Positions 1-7,344 of a DNA stretch of 37,186 nt are shown here, piece after piece. A program made the translations under genes and the position numbers. Source of the stretch: a virus; the IMG/VR virus record IMGVR_UViG_3300036944_000021, positions 1 through 37,186 of that record; one strand, 5' to 3'. Each line of letters opens with the position of its first letter. Position 1 is the stretch's first letter. The notes beneath the pieces were generated by a model. The model was not told the DNA's origin, made no database searches, and saw only the letters and a list, made by a program, of their open reading frames with translations.

Positions 1-1
1 T

Positions 2-709
2 GGCGTGCAAGTCAACGACGTGTTGGCCTATCAGTCCGACATGAACTTGATGAACATGTTCACCGAAGACGCCGCCAAGCAGTTGAAGATCGCTATCGAA
101 AACGAAGTGTTCTTCAACAACATGGTTACTGAAGGCCCTGCCGCTGCCAACGAAGGCGCTACTGCTGGTGCTATCTCTGCTGCCTACAACTTGGGCACAG
201 ACACAGCTCCTATCGACCAAGCAACTCCTGAAAACGTGCTGAAGGGTATCCTGCGCATGTCTACAGTGCTGGACGAGCAAAACGTGCCTGAAGATGGTCG
301 CTGGTTGATTATCAGCCCCTTTGACCGTCACCTGTTGATGCAATCCAACATCGCTCAAGCCTACTTTACTGGTGACGCTCAGTCGACCATCCGTAGCGGC
401 AAGATCGGTATGTTGGACCGCTTCACTGTGTACGTGTCCAACTTGCTGCCTCGCGGCGCTGCTGGCAAGGCACTGGTTGCTGGTTTGACCGATCCCGCCA
501 CTGGCGGTACCGTGTCTAGCGCCAAGGCCCGTCGTACCATGGTCGCTGGCACCAAGGCAGCAATGTCTTTCGCCATGACCGTGAACAAGACTGAGCCTCT
601 GCGTAACCAGACTGACTTCGGCGACATCGTCCGTGGTTTGGCTGTGTATGGTCGCAAGACTGTCAAGCCAGAAGCTCTGGTCGTTGCTCAAGTCGGCTCC
701 GCCAGCTGA
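2..709 (+). CDS. Major capsid protein, C-terminal part (cut by window edge)
   Basis: The reading frame is already open at the first bases (GGC, then GTG at 5), so the true start lies upstream and this is a 5'-truncated gene with about 235 residues visible. The protein has features of a P22/HK97-like phage coat: an alternating helix/strand pattern, the stretch DGRWLIISPFDRHLLM (near residues 98-113), and a C-terminal half with SGKIGMLDRFTVYVSNLLP, a typical capsid axial-domain pattern. It forms the icosahedral shell. It is followed at once by a strong intrinsic terminator and a small decoration-like gene, the usual order in virion blocks. The capsid assignment comes from remembered family resemblance and position; the exact fold family is not certain. 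Confidence 0.8.
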   Translation, partial: GVQVNDVLAYQSDMNLMNMFTEDAAKQLKIAIENEVFFNNMVTEGPAAANEGATAGAISAAYNLGTDTAPIDQATPENVLKGILRMSTVLDEQNVPEDGRWLIISPFDRHLLMQSNIAQAYFTGDAQSTIRSGKIGMLDRFTVYVSNLLPRGAAGKALVAGLTDPATGGTVSSAKARRTMVAGTKAAMSFAMTVNKTEPLRNQTDFGDIVRGLAVYGRKTVKPEALVVAQVGSAS

Positions 710-715
710 TGAACT

Positions 716-742
716 GGGCCCCTTCGGGGGCCCTTTCTTTTT
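716..742 (+). terminator. Intrinsic terminator after capsid gene
   Basis: A perfect 7-bp GC-only stem (GGGCCCC / GGGGCCC) closes a TTCG tetraloop and is followed by TTTCTTTTT. It lies 7 nt past the capsid stop codon. The structure should end or attenuate capsid transcripts before the next gene. Confidence 0.9.
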
Positions 743-763
743 CCCTAATTTCTGGAGATTCTC

Positions 764-1096
764 ATGTCTACTCAATTTGCTCGCAGCATTGGCGGCTACC
801 AAACAGCCACCGCTGGCACAACCCAAACTCAAGCCGGTGCTACTGCACTGACCGGCGCTGTGAACGTCGTTACCACTGGCAATGCCAGCGACGGCGTCAA
901 GCTGCCTGCTGAGCGCCCTGTTGGTGACATTGTTCACATCGTGAACATTTCCGCTGCTGCTTTGAACGTGTACCCAGCTACTGGCGGCACGATCAACGGT
1001 GGTTCTGCCAACGCAGCCAAAGCCTTGGCCGCTAACATGTCTGGTGCTTACATCAGCTTGGGCAGCGAAAACTGGGGCGCTGTTCTCAGCGCCTGA
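764..1096 (+). CDS. Small head decoration-like protein
   Basis: This 110-residue protein is rich in Ala, Gly, Thr and Val, with no charged clusters, no signal peptide and no membrane segment. The middle (residues about 48-70) reads as beta strands (GDIVHIVNISAAALNVYPAT), and the C-terminus AYISLGSENWGAVLSA resembles the end of small capsid-stabilising or head-fibre-like proteins. GGAG lies 8 nt before the ATG. It is insulated on both sides by TTCG-loop terminators, as expected of an abundant virion component made in stoichiometry with the capsid. The decoration role is inferred from position, size and composition; no catalytic motif is visible. Confidence 0.5.
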   Translation: MSTQFARSIGGYQTATAGTTQTQAGATALTGAVNVVTTGNASDGVKLPAERPVGDIVHIVNISAAALNVYPATGGTINGGSANAAKALAANMSGAYISLGSENWGAVLSA

Positions 1097-1112
1097 TCGG
1101 TGGCACAATAAA

Positions 1113-1134
1113 GGGGCTCTTCGGAGCCCCTTTT
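1113..1134 (+). terminator. Intrinsic terminator after decoration-like gene
   Basis: A perfect 7-bp stem GGGGCTC / GAGCCCC with a TTCG loop is followed by TTTTACATTTT. It has the same architecture as the terminator after the capsid gene but a different stem sequence, so the two are not copies of each other. Confidence 0.9.
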
Positions 1135-1153
1135 ACATTTTACGGAGTATTGA

Positions 1154-1456
1154 ATGAACGTCCATGACCTTCTCGACCGCCTTGGCGGTGAAATCCTGTC
1201 CAACAAAGCCCGCGCTATGGTTGGCGGCAAGATCGTTATCCTTGCCCGCTTGACTGGCGATGACTGGGTGTACACCGATGAGGGCCAAGAGTTGGCCAAT
1301 GCGCATTCCAATGCAGCTGCTGAAGAGACTGCAGCCAAGCCTAAACGCGCCAAGAAGGCTGCCGAACCGGTGGCTGAGACTGAACCCACCACAGAAGCCC
1401 CTACCACTGAAGCTCCTGCTGCGGTAGAATCGGGCGATGTAGCGCCTGAACTGTGA
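1154..1456 (+). CDS. Unknown protein with acidic/Ala-rich tail
   Basis: This 100-residue protein has two parts. The first 50 or so residues look folded (MNVHDLLDRLGGEIL, then VGGKIVILARL and DDWVYTDEGQELA). From about residue 52 it is low complexity, rich in Ala, Glu, Thr and Pro, with a short basic patch KPKRAKKA near residues 62-69. ACGGAG lies 7 nt before the ATG. It sits between the decoration-like gene and the first adaptor gene, so a virion assembly or head-completion role is possible. I do not recognise the family. Confidence 0.6.
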   Translation: MNVHDLLDRLGGEILSNKARAMVGGKIVILARLTGDDWVYTDEGQELANAHSNAAAEETAAKPKRAKKAAEPVAETEPTTEAPTTEAPAAVESGDVAPEL

Positions 1457-1464
1457 GGTAGACC

Positions 1465-2142
1465 ATGGCCACCGTAAAAGTTGTTGACCTGATTGTAAGA
1501 GCACAGACGCTCTTGCAGGATGAAGACTCTGTGCGGTGGACCGTTGCCGAGCTGCAGTACTGGCTCAATGATGCGTACAAGGAAACGATTGGGCTGCGCC
1601 CAGACGCCAATACGCAGACAGCCGAGTACACCTGCGTGGCTGGCGCACGTCAGGTTCTTACAGGCAGCTTCCCCAACGCCATCCGGCTTGTTGAGGTTGT
1701 GCGCAACCTCGCTACTACATCGAACAAATACAGCGTCAGGTTAACTGATCGCAAGAGCCTCGACACACAGCGACGCTCATGGTACGCGGACACACCAAGC
1801 GCCAGCGTCGAGCTTTACATGTTTGACCCGCGTACCCCAAAACAGTTTCTGGTGTACCCACCAGCTACAACAGCAGCACGTCTTGAAGTGATTTACTCCG
1901 TGCTGCCAGCAGAACACACCCTGTCTGACGCCCAGCTGTTGAACCCCACTACGTCAGAGACAATTCGCATTGACGACATTTTTGCCACTGCGTTGTTTGA
2001 CTACATGCTGTACCGTGCCTTCAGCAAGGACGCTGAGCAGACAGCCATGACGCAGCGGGCCGTGGCTCACTACCAAGCCTTCCAGAACGCTCTGGGCATT
2101 AAACAACAAGTTGACGCTGCCTCGCAGCCGGGAGTTGCGTAA
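1465..2142 (+). CDS. Phage head-tail adaptor-like protein (first)
   Basis: This 225-residue protein opens with a helical segment containing VRWTVAELQYWLNDAYKETI and LRPDA (residues about 24-48), a pattern I associate with phage adaptor proteins (DUF6682-type) that dock under the portal. The middle is strand-rich and the end is helical (IFATALFDYMLYRAFSKDAEQ), as in connector proteins that form a ring below the portal. The stop overlaps the next start as TAATG, implying translational coupling with the next gene, which also looks adaptor-like. The adaptor call is a family resemblance; the structural position is inferred. Confidence 0.65.
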   Translation: MATVKVVDLIVRAQTLLQDEDSVRWTVAELQYWLNDAYKETIGLRPDANTQTAEYTCVAGARQVLTGSFPNAIRLVEVVRNLATTSNKYSVRLTDRKSLDTQRRSWYADTPSASVELYMFDPRTPKQFLVYPPATTAARLEVIYSVLPAEHTLSDAQLLNPTTSETIRIDDIFATALFDYMLYRAFSKDAEQTAMTQRAVAHYQAFQNALGIKQQVDAASQPGVA

Positions 2143-2750
2143 TGGCAAAAACATGGGACGACTTTCTTCCTCTGCTGTCGCCACACCTCAGCGGATGCCC
2201 AAACGAGACGATGAAGGAGTATCTTGGCATTGTCGCCTCGGACTTCTTCGCCCGTTCCTATCTGTGGCGCGAGCAGATTGACGCGATCTACGTGGCTTCT
2301 AACGTCACAGAGTACGACTTGGACTCTGATGCTGTGGTTGAGGACGTCATCTCTGTCGTGTACAACGAAGCCCCGCTGACGCGTTCTGACCTGCGCTTGA
2401 TCGGCGCTGAGAAGTTGTCTGAGGTCGGCGAGCCCCGGGAGTACTGGGTTCAGGCCGATCAGAGCATCCGCATTTTTCCCACACCTGAAGAGCGTACAAC
2501 GCTCAAGGTATACGCCGTTCTCAAGCCTAGCCGCTCTGGTACAGGTGTAGAGGATTGGATTTACGAGACTTGGGCCGACACGCTTGTGAGTGGTGTTGTC
2601 GCACGATTGGCCATGATTCCCAACAAAGAGTGGACCGATGTGGCTATGGCTACTTCCCAGAAGGCTACCTACGAACGGGCGATCACGACTGCCCGGGTAC
2701 GTGATTTTCGCGGCGTCAGATTGATGGTGCGCCAGCGCCCAGCAGCATAA
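2142..2750 (+). CDS. Second head-tail connector/adaptor-like protein
   Basis: This 202-residue protein starts inside the previous stop (TAATG). It has an N-terminal helical region (WDDFLPLLSPHLSGCPNETM), a central strand-rich domain with EYDLDSDAVVEDVISVVYN, and a C-terminal helix ending in basic RVRDFRGVRLMVRQRP. The order helix, beta barrel-like centre, helix matches the phage adaptor or tail-tubular-A-like proteins of podoviruses. Size and tight coupling to the upstream adaptor-like gene suggest the two form successive rings between portal and tail. No enzymatic motif is present. The exact family is not recognised with confidence. Confidence 0.55.
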   Translation: MAKTWDDFLPLLSPHLSGCPNETMKEYLGIVASDFFARSYLWREQIDAIYVASNVTEYDLDSDAVVEDVISVVYNEAPLTRSDLRLIGAEKLSEVGEPREYWVQADQSIRIFPTPEERTTLKVYAVLKPSRSGTGVEDWIYETWADTLVSGVVARLAMIPNKEWTDVAMATSQKATYERAITTARVRDFRGVRLMVRQRPAA

Positions 2751-2759
2751 GGAACGACG

Positions 2760-3092
2760 ATGACTGAAAAGATCAAACTGGTGCAAGGTGATACACGCCC
2801 TGCACTCGTCTGCACCATCACAGACGACACAACCAATGCACCTATTGACATCACGGGGGCCACGGTTGTCTTAAAATTTCGTGCTGCCGGTGCGACTGCG
2901 TTGACTGCGACCGTAACTGGAGCTATCACCAATGGCGCTGCTGGGCAAGTTGCTTTCTACCCTGCATCAGCACCAGAGATGCTTCAAGGCGCTCCGGGCG
3001 ACTACGAGGGTGAAATCGAGATCACGTTTGCCGACAGTCAGATTCAGACCGTGTATGACACGCTGCGCTTCAAGGTGCGTGAGGACTTCTGA
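2760..3092 (+). CDS. BppU-like N-terminal (Ig-like) baseplate/tail protein
   Basis: This 110-residue beta protein begins IKLVQGDTRPALVCTITD and continues with PIDITGATVVLKFRAAG, the hallmark opening of the upper-baseplate (BppU) N-terminal domain family seen in many phages. It ends EITFADSQIQTVYDTLRFKV, a final strand pair. The domain stands alone here, without a long C-terminal extension. GGAACGACG upstream is a usable ribosome site, and the stop TGA overlaps the next gene's ATG (TGATG). The likely role is a structural adaptor in the tail or fibre attachment region; this is inferred from the family. Confidence 0.6.
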   Translation: MTEKIKLVQGDTRPALVCTITDDTTNAPIDITGATVVLKFRAAGATALTATVTGAITNGAAGQVAFYPASAPEMLQGAPGDYEGEIEITFADSQIQTVYDTLRFKVREDF

Positions 3093-3793
3093 TGGCCATT
3101 CGTGTCACCGGCAACACCACAACGTCTTCTCTGCGTGCTGTAAAGCCGCGAGTAAGCGTAAGCTATGTGGACGCCAGAGCAACACAAAGTGCGGTAATTC
3201 CAGCAGCTGAGGTTGCCTATATTCTGCTGAACGCAGACGCCTTCTTAGATACCACAGGGCGGTTCCGGTACGTACCGGAGATCGTTGTTGTAAGTGACGC
3301 TGTCGCGCTTGCCGTATCCAAACAATTTGCAGACGCTGTAAGTGTTGCGACGACAGTCGATGTCTTGACGCTAGAAACCGTCAAAGCGCTGCAAGATTCT
3401 GTCAGCTTTACTGAAGTGTTCGTTGCCACGCTGGTGTTTATCCGCACATTTGCTGACTCTGTGTCGTTCACTGAAGCCACCACTTTCGCAGTTGACAAGC
3501 CACTTGCAGACGCAGTGACGTTCAGCGAGACGACAACACGAGCGTTCATAAAGTCTTTAGTTGATGGCGTGGCCATGAACGACTCGTTCGACTTGGGTGA
3601 TGGGGCGGTTTTTGCCTTTACCAAGGGTGTGTCCAACGTTGTGTCTGTCCAAGACGCAAAGATTCTTACCCCGCAAAAGGGCGTTAGCGATATGATTGGA
3701 GCCTCAGACGCGGGCTCCTTGATTTCGCAAGGCTACTGCGACTTCAGTTACTTCGCCGAAGATTATGTCGGCGCGTCCAGAACCTTTTCATAG
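3092..3793 (+). CDS. Virion protein with repeated 18-24 residue units
   Basis: This 233-residue protein, translationally coupled to the preceding gene, has roughly seven degenerate repeats between residues about 66 and 214. Each unit carries a core like FADSVSFTE or LADAVTFSE followed by a hydrophobic stretch and a basic residue. The pattern (A/V)-D-(A/S)-V-(S/T)-F-(T/S)-E recurs every 18-24 residues and predicts a regular beta structure, such as a fibre shaft. The N-terminal 65 residues are non-repetitive and end with GRFRYVPEI. No known enzyme motif is seen. Context (tail gene block) suggests a tail or baseplate appendage; the function is inferred. Confidence 0.6.
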   Translation: MAIRVTGNTTTSSLRAVKPRVSVSYVDARATQSAVIPAAEVAYILLNADAFLDTTGRFRYVPEIVVVSDAVALAVSKQFADAVSVATTVDVLTLETVKALQDSVSFTEVFVATLVFIRTFADSVSFTEATTFAVDKPLADAVTFSETTTRAFIKSLVDGVAMNDSFDLGDGAVFAFTKGVSNVVSVQDAKILTPQKGVSDMIGASDAGSLISQGYCDFSYFAEDYVGASRTFS

Positions 3794-3802
3794 GAGCTTT
3801 TC

Positions 3803-4240
3803 ATGCTTAACGATCAGATCAAAATCACCGGCCAAGTGCGCATCGTCGTAACCGGCGCAGACGGCCAAATCAAAGACCAGCGCGAAATCAAAAACTTGGT
3901 TGTCACCACTGGCAAGCAGTTCATCGCGGCTCGCATGGTTGGAACGCCTACTGAGATGAGTCACATGGCCCTTGGCGCGTCTAACACTGCCGCAGCTATT
4001 GGAGACACTGCGCTTGGTTCTGAGCTCGGGCGTGTGGCTTTGGCTTCAGACACTGCGTCTGGCGCGGTCGTGACGTACACTGCATCTTTTCCAGCTGGCA
4101 CAGCCACTGGCGCGGTTGTCGAAGCTGGTGTGTTCAACGCCTCCAGCTCCGGCACAATGCTGTGCCGCACAGTATTCGCCGTTGTCAACAAGGGTGTAGA
4201 TGATGCCATGAGCGTTACTTGGGCCATCACGGTCTCATAA
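3803..4240 (+). CDS. Tail/baseplate-associated beta-rich protein
   Basis: This 145-residue protein follows an AGGAG ribosome site. It begins IKITGQVRIVVTGADGQIKDQ and REIKNLVVTTGKQFIAARM, then has MSHMALGASNTAAAIGDTALGSELGR and a C-terminal strand pair (AVVNKGVDDAMSVTWAITVS). This layout, including the 'hMALG.....A...TxLGsElgR' pattern, is common in small phage tail or fibre-associated proteins. It is probably a structural component of the distal tail. No catalytic residues are apparent, and the assignment rests on remembered resemblance. Confidence 0.55.
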   Translation: MLNDQIKITGQVRIVVTGADGQIKDQREIKNLVVTTGKQFIAARMVGTPTEMSHMALGASNTAAAIGDTALGSELGRVALASDTASGAVVTYTASFPAGTATGAVVEAGVFNASSSGTMLCRTVFAVVNKGVDDAMSVTWAITVS

Positions 4241-4274
4241 TTTACGCACTGGCGTTTAGGCCAAAGGGGGAAGT

Positions 4275-4592
4275 ATGAGTACAGTTGTGTTGCGAAGTGT
4301 CAAGGGTTCGCCCTTGACCAACAATGAGGTCGACGCTAACTTTAGCAACCTTAACTCTGACAAGTACCAAGATGGTGGTGCCCTTGGCACCCCTGCGTCT
4401 GGCACAGTCACCAACCTCACTGGCACTGCATCCATCAACATCAACGGAACAGTCGGTGCTACGACGCCCAATACTGGCGCATTCACGACGCTGACGGCAA
4501 ACAGTGGCAACACAGTGCTGGACGCAAGCAACTACACAACATACGCTGACCCTGCTGGTACGGCGGTGGCGATGGCAATCGCATTGGGGTAA
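4275..4592 (+). CDS. Short fibre-type protein (fibre N-terminal module only)
   Basis: This 105-residue protein opens with LRSVKGSPLTNNEVDANFSNLNSDKYQ, a module I know as the very N-terminus of long phage tail fibres, where it is normally followed by hundreds of shaft residues. Here it continues through ALGTPASGTVTNLTGTASI and TTPNTGAFTTLTANSG and then stops after AVAMAIALG. A GGGGGAAG ribosome site precedes the ATG. It may be a genuine short adaptor or the relic of a longer fibre whose distal part has been exchanged. It is separated by only 3 nt from the next gene. Confidence 0.55.
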   Translation: MSTVVLRSVKGSPLTNNEVDANFSNLNSDKYQDGGALGTPASGTVTNLTGTASININGTVGATTPNTGAFTTLTANSGNTVLDASNYTTYADPAGTAVAMAIALG

Positions 4593-4595
4593 ATC

Positions 4596-4922
4596 ATGGC
4601 AAACACCTTCACCAGATATTTGAACAAGAGCGTAGGCACATCGGCTGCCACGGTTGTCACGGTTGGGTCCTCCACGCAGACCACCATCATCGGCCTGTCT
4701 TTGGCCAACACCACTACTTCACCGATCACAGTCAGTGCATTCATCACGGCGTCTGCTGTGGACTACTACCTCATCAAGGATGCCACAGTCCCTGTGGGAG
4801 GCACGCTGGTGGTTGTCGGTGGGGACCAAAAAACCGTGCTGGTGACGAACGATGTTCTGAAGGTCATCTCCTCCACAGCCGCCTCGGCAGACGTCATCAC
4901 ATCTGTCCTCAACATCACGTAA
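4596..4922 (+). CDS. Small beta-rich tail/virion protein
   Basis: This 108-residue protein is dominated by Thr, Ser, Val and Ala in alternating strand patterns (TTIIGLSLANTTTSPITVSAF; GGTLVVVGGDQKTVLVTNDVLKVIS), with no helices of note and no signal peptide. It sits between a fibre N-terminal-type protein and an S74 fibre. It looks like a compact beta sandwich, probably a virion surface or tail-tip component. I do not recognise a named family. Confidence 0.55.
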   Translation: MANTFTRYLNKSVGTSAATVVTVGSSTQTTIIGLSLANTTTSPITVSAFITASAVDYYLIKDATVPVGGTLVVVGGDQKTVLVTNDVLKVISSTAASADVITSVLNIT

Positions 4923-4931
4923 GGGTAGAGC

Positions 4932-6089
4932 ATGTCTTACGTAGGCAACACCAACACCACGCAGGCGTTCACGCCAGCCATCGATTACTTCAGCGGCAAC
5001 GGTTCCACGGTCGCGTTTACGCTATCCCGCCCTGTCGCCTCGGTTGCGCAGGTGCAGGTGGTGGTCAACAACGTGGCTCAGAACCCCACTGATGCGTACA
5101 CGGTCCTAAACAACACGATCACATTCACAGGCGCACCGTCGTCTGGCACGAACAACATCTACGTGTACTACACCAGCCCAATCACTCAGGTGATTCAGCC
5201 GGGTCAGGGCACTGTGACATCGAGCAGCTTTGGCCCCATCACGGACTTCACTACGACAGGCAACACCATTCTCGGTAACGCTTCCACCGACACACTGAAC
5301 GTGGGTAATGGCGGCTTGGTTAAAGATGCCAACGGTAACGTGGGTATTGGGACGAGTTCGCCTTATTCTGGTTCAAGAGCAGATATTCAAATTGCCATAA
5401 GTACTGCAAACTATGCGTTTCAGATTCGCACTTTTGATGCGGGAACAGTTGACGGTTCTACCACTGCAAAAGTCTTTCGCGCAGTAAACAGCGGCGGTGG
5501 TAACTGGGCCAATGCTCAATACGATGCTTGGGCGCACATCTGGACAAGAGCGGGAACTGAGATTGGTCGCTTTGACTCCAGCGGTACTTTGCTTATTGGC
5601 CGAACCATCGCAGTGTCTGGTCAAACTCGCTTGGGGCTTGATGCAACAGCTTCCATCGCTGGCTTTGTGAGTGAAACAGGGCCAACAACCACGGTAATCC
5701 ACGGGCGTTTTTACAACGGCAACGGCAACGTAGGAAATATCAGCACCAACGGCAGTGCGACCACATACAGCACTTCTTCCGACTACCGCTTAAAACATGA
5801 CATCGCCCCCATGACTAGCGCGTTGGTCCGTGTCGCTGCGCTCAAGCCTGTCACCTACAAGTGGAACGCTGACGAATCTGTTGGTGAAGGTTTTATTGCC
5901 CATGAGTTGCAAGCCGTTGTGCCTGACGCCGTTGTGGGGGAAAAAGACGCAGTAGACGCTGAAGGTAATCCTGTCTACCAAGGCATCGACACCAGCTTCT
6001 TGGTTGCCACACTGACCGCAGCCATCCAAGAACAGCAAGCCATCATCACCGCTTTGACAGCCCGAGTCATAGCACTGGAGAACAAATAA
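4932..6089 (+). CDS. Tail fibre/spike with C-terminal S74 intramolecular chaperone
   Basis: This 385-residue fibre has three regions. Residues 1-80 form a module with FSGNGSTVAFTLSRPVASV and NNIYVYYTSP that recurs at the start of the fibre at 7341. The central part is a shaft/receptor region with NLNVGNGG-type strands. A peptidase-S74 domain starts at SSDYRLKHDI (residues 282-291). Ser282/283 and Lys288 match the Ser-Lys dyad that lets these trimeric chaperones cut themselves off after folding the fibre. GEGFIAHELQAVVPDAV and a C-terminal coiled coil (AAIQEQQAIITALTARVIALENK region, about residues 363-385) complete the domain. The stop overlaps the next start (TAATG). S74 identity is firm; receptor specificity is unknown. 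Confidence 0.85.
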   Translation: MSYVGNTNTTQAFTPAIDYFSGNGSTVAFTLSRPVASVAQVQVVVNNVAQNPTDAYTVLNNTITFTGAPSSGTNNIYVYYTSPITQVIQPGQGTVTSSSFGPITDFTTTGNTILGNASTDTLNVGNGGLVKDANGNVGIGTSSPYSGSRADIQIAISTANYAFQIRTFDAGTVDGSTTAKVFRAVNSGGGNWANAQYDAWAHIWTRAGTEIGRFDSSGTLLIGRTIAVSGQTRLGLDATASIAGFVSETGPTTTVIHGRFYNGNGNVGNISTNGSATTYSTSSDYRLKHDIAPMTSALVRVAALKPVTYKWNADESVGEGFIAHELQAVVPDAVVGEKDAVDAEGNPVYQGIDTSFLVATLTAAIQEQQAIITALTARVIALENK

Positions 6090-7177
6090 TGGCACTCAGT
6101 AAAATTGACACCTCATCCATCTCGGCGCTGGGGTACGGCTTTAAGAACCGCATCATCAACGGTGACATGCGGATTGACCAGCGTAATGCTGGTGCAGAGA
6201 TTAACCCTGCTGTTTCTGGAAGCTATTACCTTGACCGTTGGATTGTTCAATCATCGCAAACAGGAAAGTTCAAGATTGGCCAAAGTGCTGGAGCAGTTAC
6301 GCCCCCGTCCGGGTTTACAAAATACTTAGGCTGCACTTCTTTATCGGCTTACTCCGTTGTGGCTGCGGATGCGTTTAACGTGGGTCAACGACTTGAAGGT
6401 CTTAACGTATCTGACTTGGCTTGGGGCACAGCTTCAGCCGCCACTGTTAGATTGTCTTTCTGGGTTTACTCAAGTTTGACTGGTACTTTTGGTGGATCGG
6501 TTCAAAACAGCGCCAGCGATAGGTCTTATCCGTTTTCCTACACAGTCTCTGCTGCCAACACATGGGAGTTGGAGACAATTACCATTCCCGGCGACACAAC
6601 AGGAACTTGGTTGACAGATAGCGGTGTTGGCATCCGTTTGTTTTTCAGCCTTGGAACCGGGTCAACTCAAAGCGGTACGGCAGGTGCATGGGCCGCAGGA
6701 AACTTTCGATCTGTTACAGGCGCAACATCTGTTGTCGGCACAAACGGAGCCACCTTCTACATCACCGGTGTTCAACTTGAAGCTGGCACCACAGCCACTT
6801 CGTTTGACCGCAGGGATTACGGGAGTGAGTTGATGATGTGCCAGAGGTACCTGCCTACTATTATTGCAACCTCTAATGGCGCATACTATTGTATGGGCTA
6901 CGCCCAAACCGCAACGCAAGCCAATCTTTTTTACCCGTTCAAAGTCACAACAAGAGTGCCCCCAACTGGCGTTACGGTAAATAGCGCATCTTCTTTCGGG
7001 GCAACAACTCAGGCTTCTGGGGGAGCGGGTACTTCTATTGGTTTTACCAACGCGTCATTGGATGGCTGCAATTTTTTCTTAAATACTTCTGGTTCAACAT
7101 ACTCAGCCGGTCTGCCTCTTTTTCTCTATTCAACTAACTCCACGGGCATTATTCAATTTACGGGATGTGAGTTATGA
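6089..7177 (+). CDS. Tail fibre, NRIINGDM family, paralogue 1
   Basis: This 362-residue fibre has a conserved N-terminal anchor (FKNRIINGDMRIDQRNAG, residues about 18-35, then a YYLDRW motif), a galactose-binding/carbohydrate-module-like beta sandwich (about 45-230, with VRLSFWVYSSLTGTFGGS), the junction VQLEAGTTATSFDRRDYG, and CQRY near residue 253. Beyond CQRY the roughly 110 C-terminal residues share nothing obvious with the other paralogues except the terminal -EL. The same plan recurs at 8535 and 9809. DNA encoding the distal part is richer in A/T than the anchor. It probably binds host surface glycans, with the variable tip setting specificity (inference). Its stop overlaps the partner gene's start (ATGA). 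Confidence 0.75.
   Translation: MALSKIDTSSISALGYGFKNRIINGDMRIDQRNAGAEINPAVSGSYYLDRWIVQSSQTGKFKIGQSAGAVTPPSGFTKYLGCTSLSAYSVVAADAFNVGQRLEGLNVSDLAWGTASAATVRLSFWVYSSLTGTFGGSVQNSASDRSYPFSYTVSAANTWELETITIPGDTTGTWLTDSGVGIRLFFSLGTGSTQSGTAGAWAAGNFRSVTGATSVVGTNGATFYITGVQLEAGTTATSFDRRDYGSELMMCQRYLPTIIATSNGAYYCMGYAQTATQANLFYPFKVTTRVPPTGVTVNSASSFGATTQASGGAGTSIGFTNASLDGCNFFLNTSGSTYSAGLPLFLYSTNSTGIIQFTGCEL
6146..6192 (+). repeat. 47-nt direct repeat copy 1 (fibre anchor)
   Basis: This segment, encoding NRIINGDMRIDQRNAG, is identical over 47 nt to 8589-8635. A third, diverged copy begins near 9871 and keeps the first 17 nt. Identity at the DNA level at synonymous positions suggests recent duplication or ongoing recombination between fibre genes. 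Confidence 0.9.
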
Positions 7178-7344
7178 CAACACCAGTTTGGAAACTTTTG
7201 CCGCTCACTTTTATGCAACAAACTCAAGTTGTTTGGCGTGAATGGCCCGATGGCCGCCAAGAATCTTGTTTGGTGACTGCTGTTGAATACCTACAATGGC
7301 TGGACGAGGGCAACACGCCTGAGCCAGCAGAGGAGACTCCATGA
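7174..7344 (+). CDS. Small fibre-partner protein, 56 aa (mosaic)
   Basis: This short gene starts within the stop of the upstream fibre (ATGA) and ends within the start of the next (ATGA). Its product begins MTTPVWKLLPLTFMQQ and ends VEYLQWLDEGNTPEPAEETP. The C-terminal YxxWLDEGNTPxPA signature is shared with the small proteins at 9636 and 10693, while its first 35 residues differ. Proteins with this ending accompany fibre genes in many phages and are candidates for fibre-assembly factors or tail-tip parts; the role is inferred from position. DNA encoding WLDEGNTP is part of a 25-nt repeat shared with the 9636 gene. Confidence 0.7.
   Translation: MTTPVWKLLPLTFMQQTQVVWREWPDGRQESCLVTAVEYLQWLDEGNTPEPAEETP
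7295..7319 (+). repeat. 25-nt direct repeat copy 1 (WLDEGNTP)
   Basis: Identical over 25 nt to 9757-9781. Both copies encode the KWLDEGNTP/QWLDEGNTP end of a small fibre-partner gene, just ahead of the next fibre gene, and so mark the boundary between cassettes. Confidence 0.9.

Noticed and set aside
2070-2786. 238-codon minus-strand ORF opposite the adaptor genes
   Set aside because: Antisense to two coupled genes with good ribosome sites; no recognisable motif.
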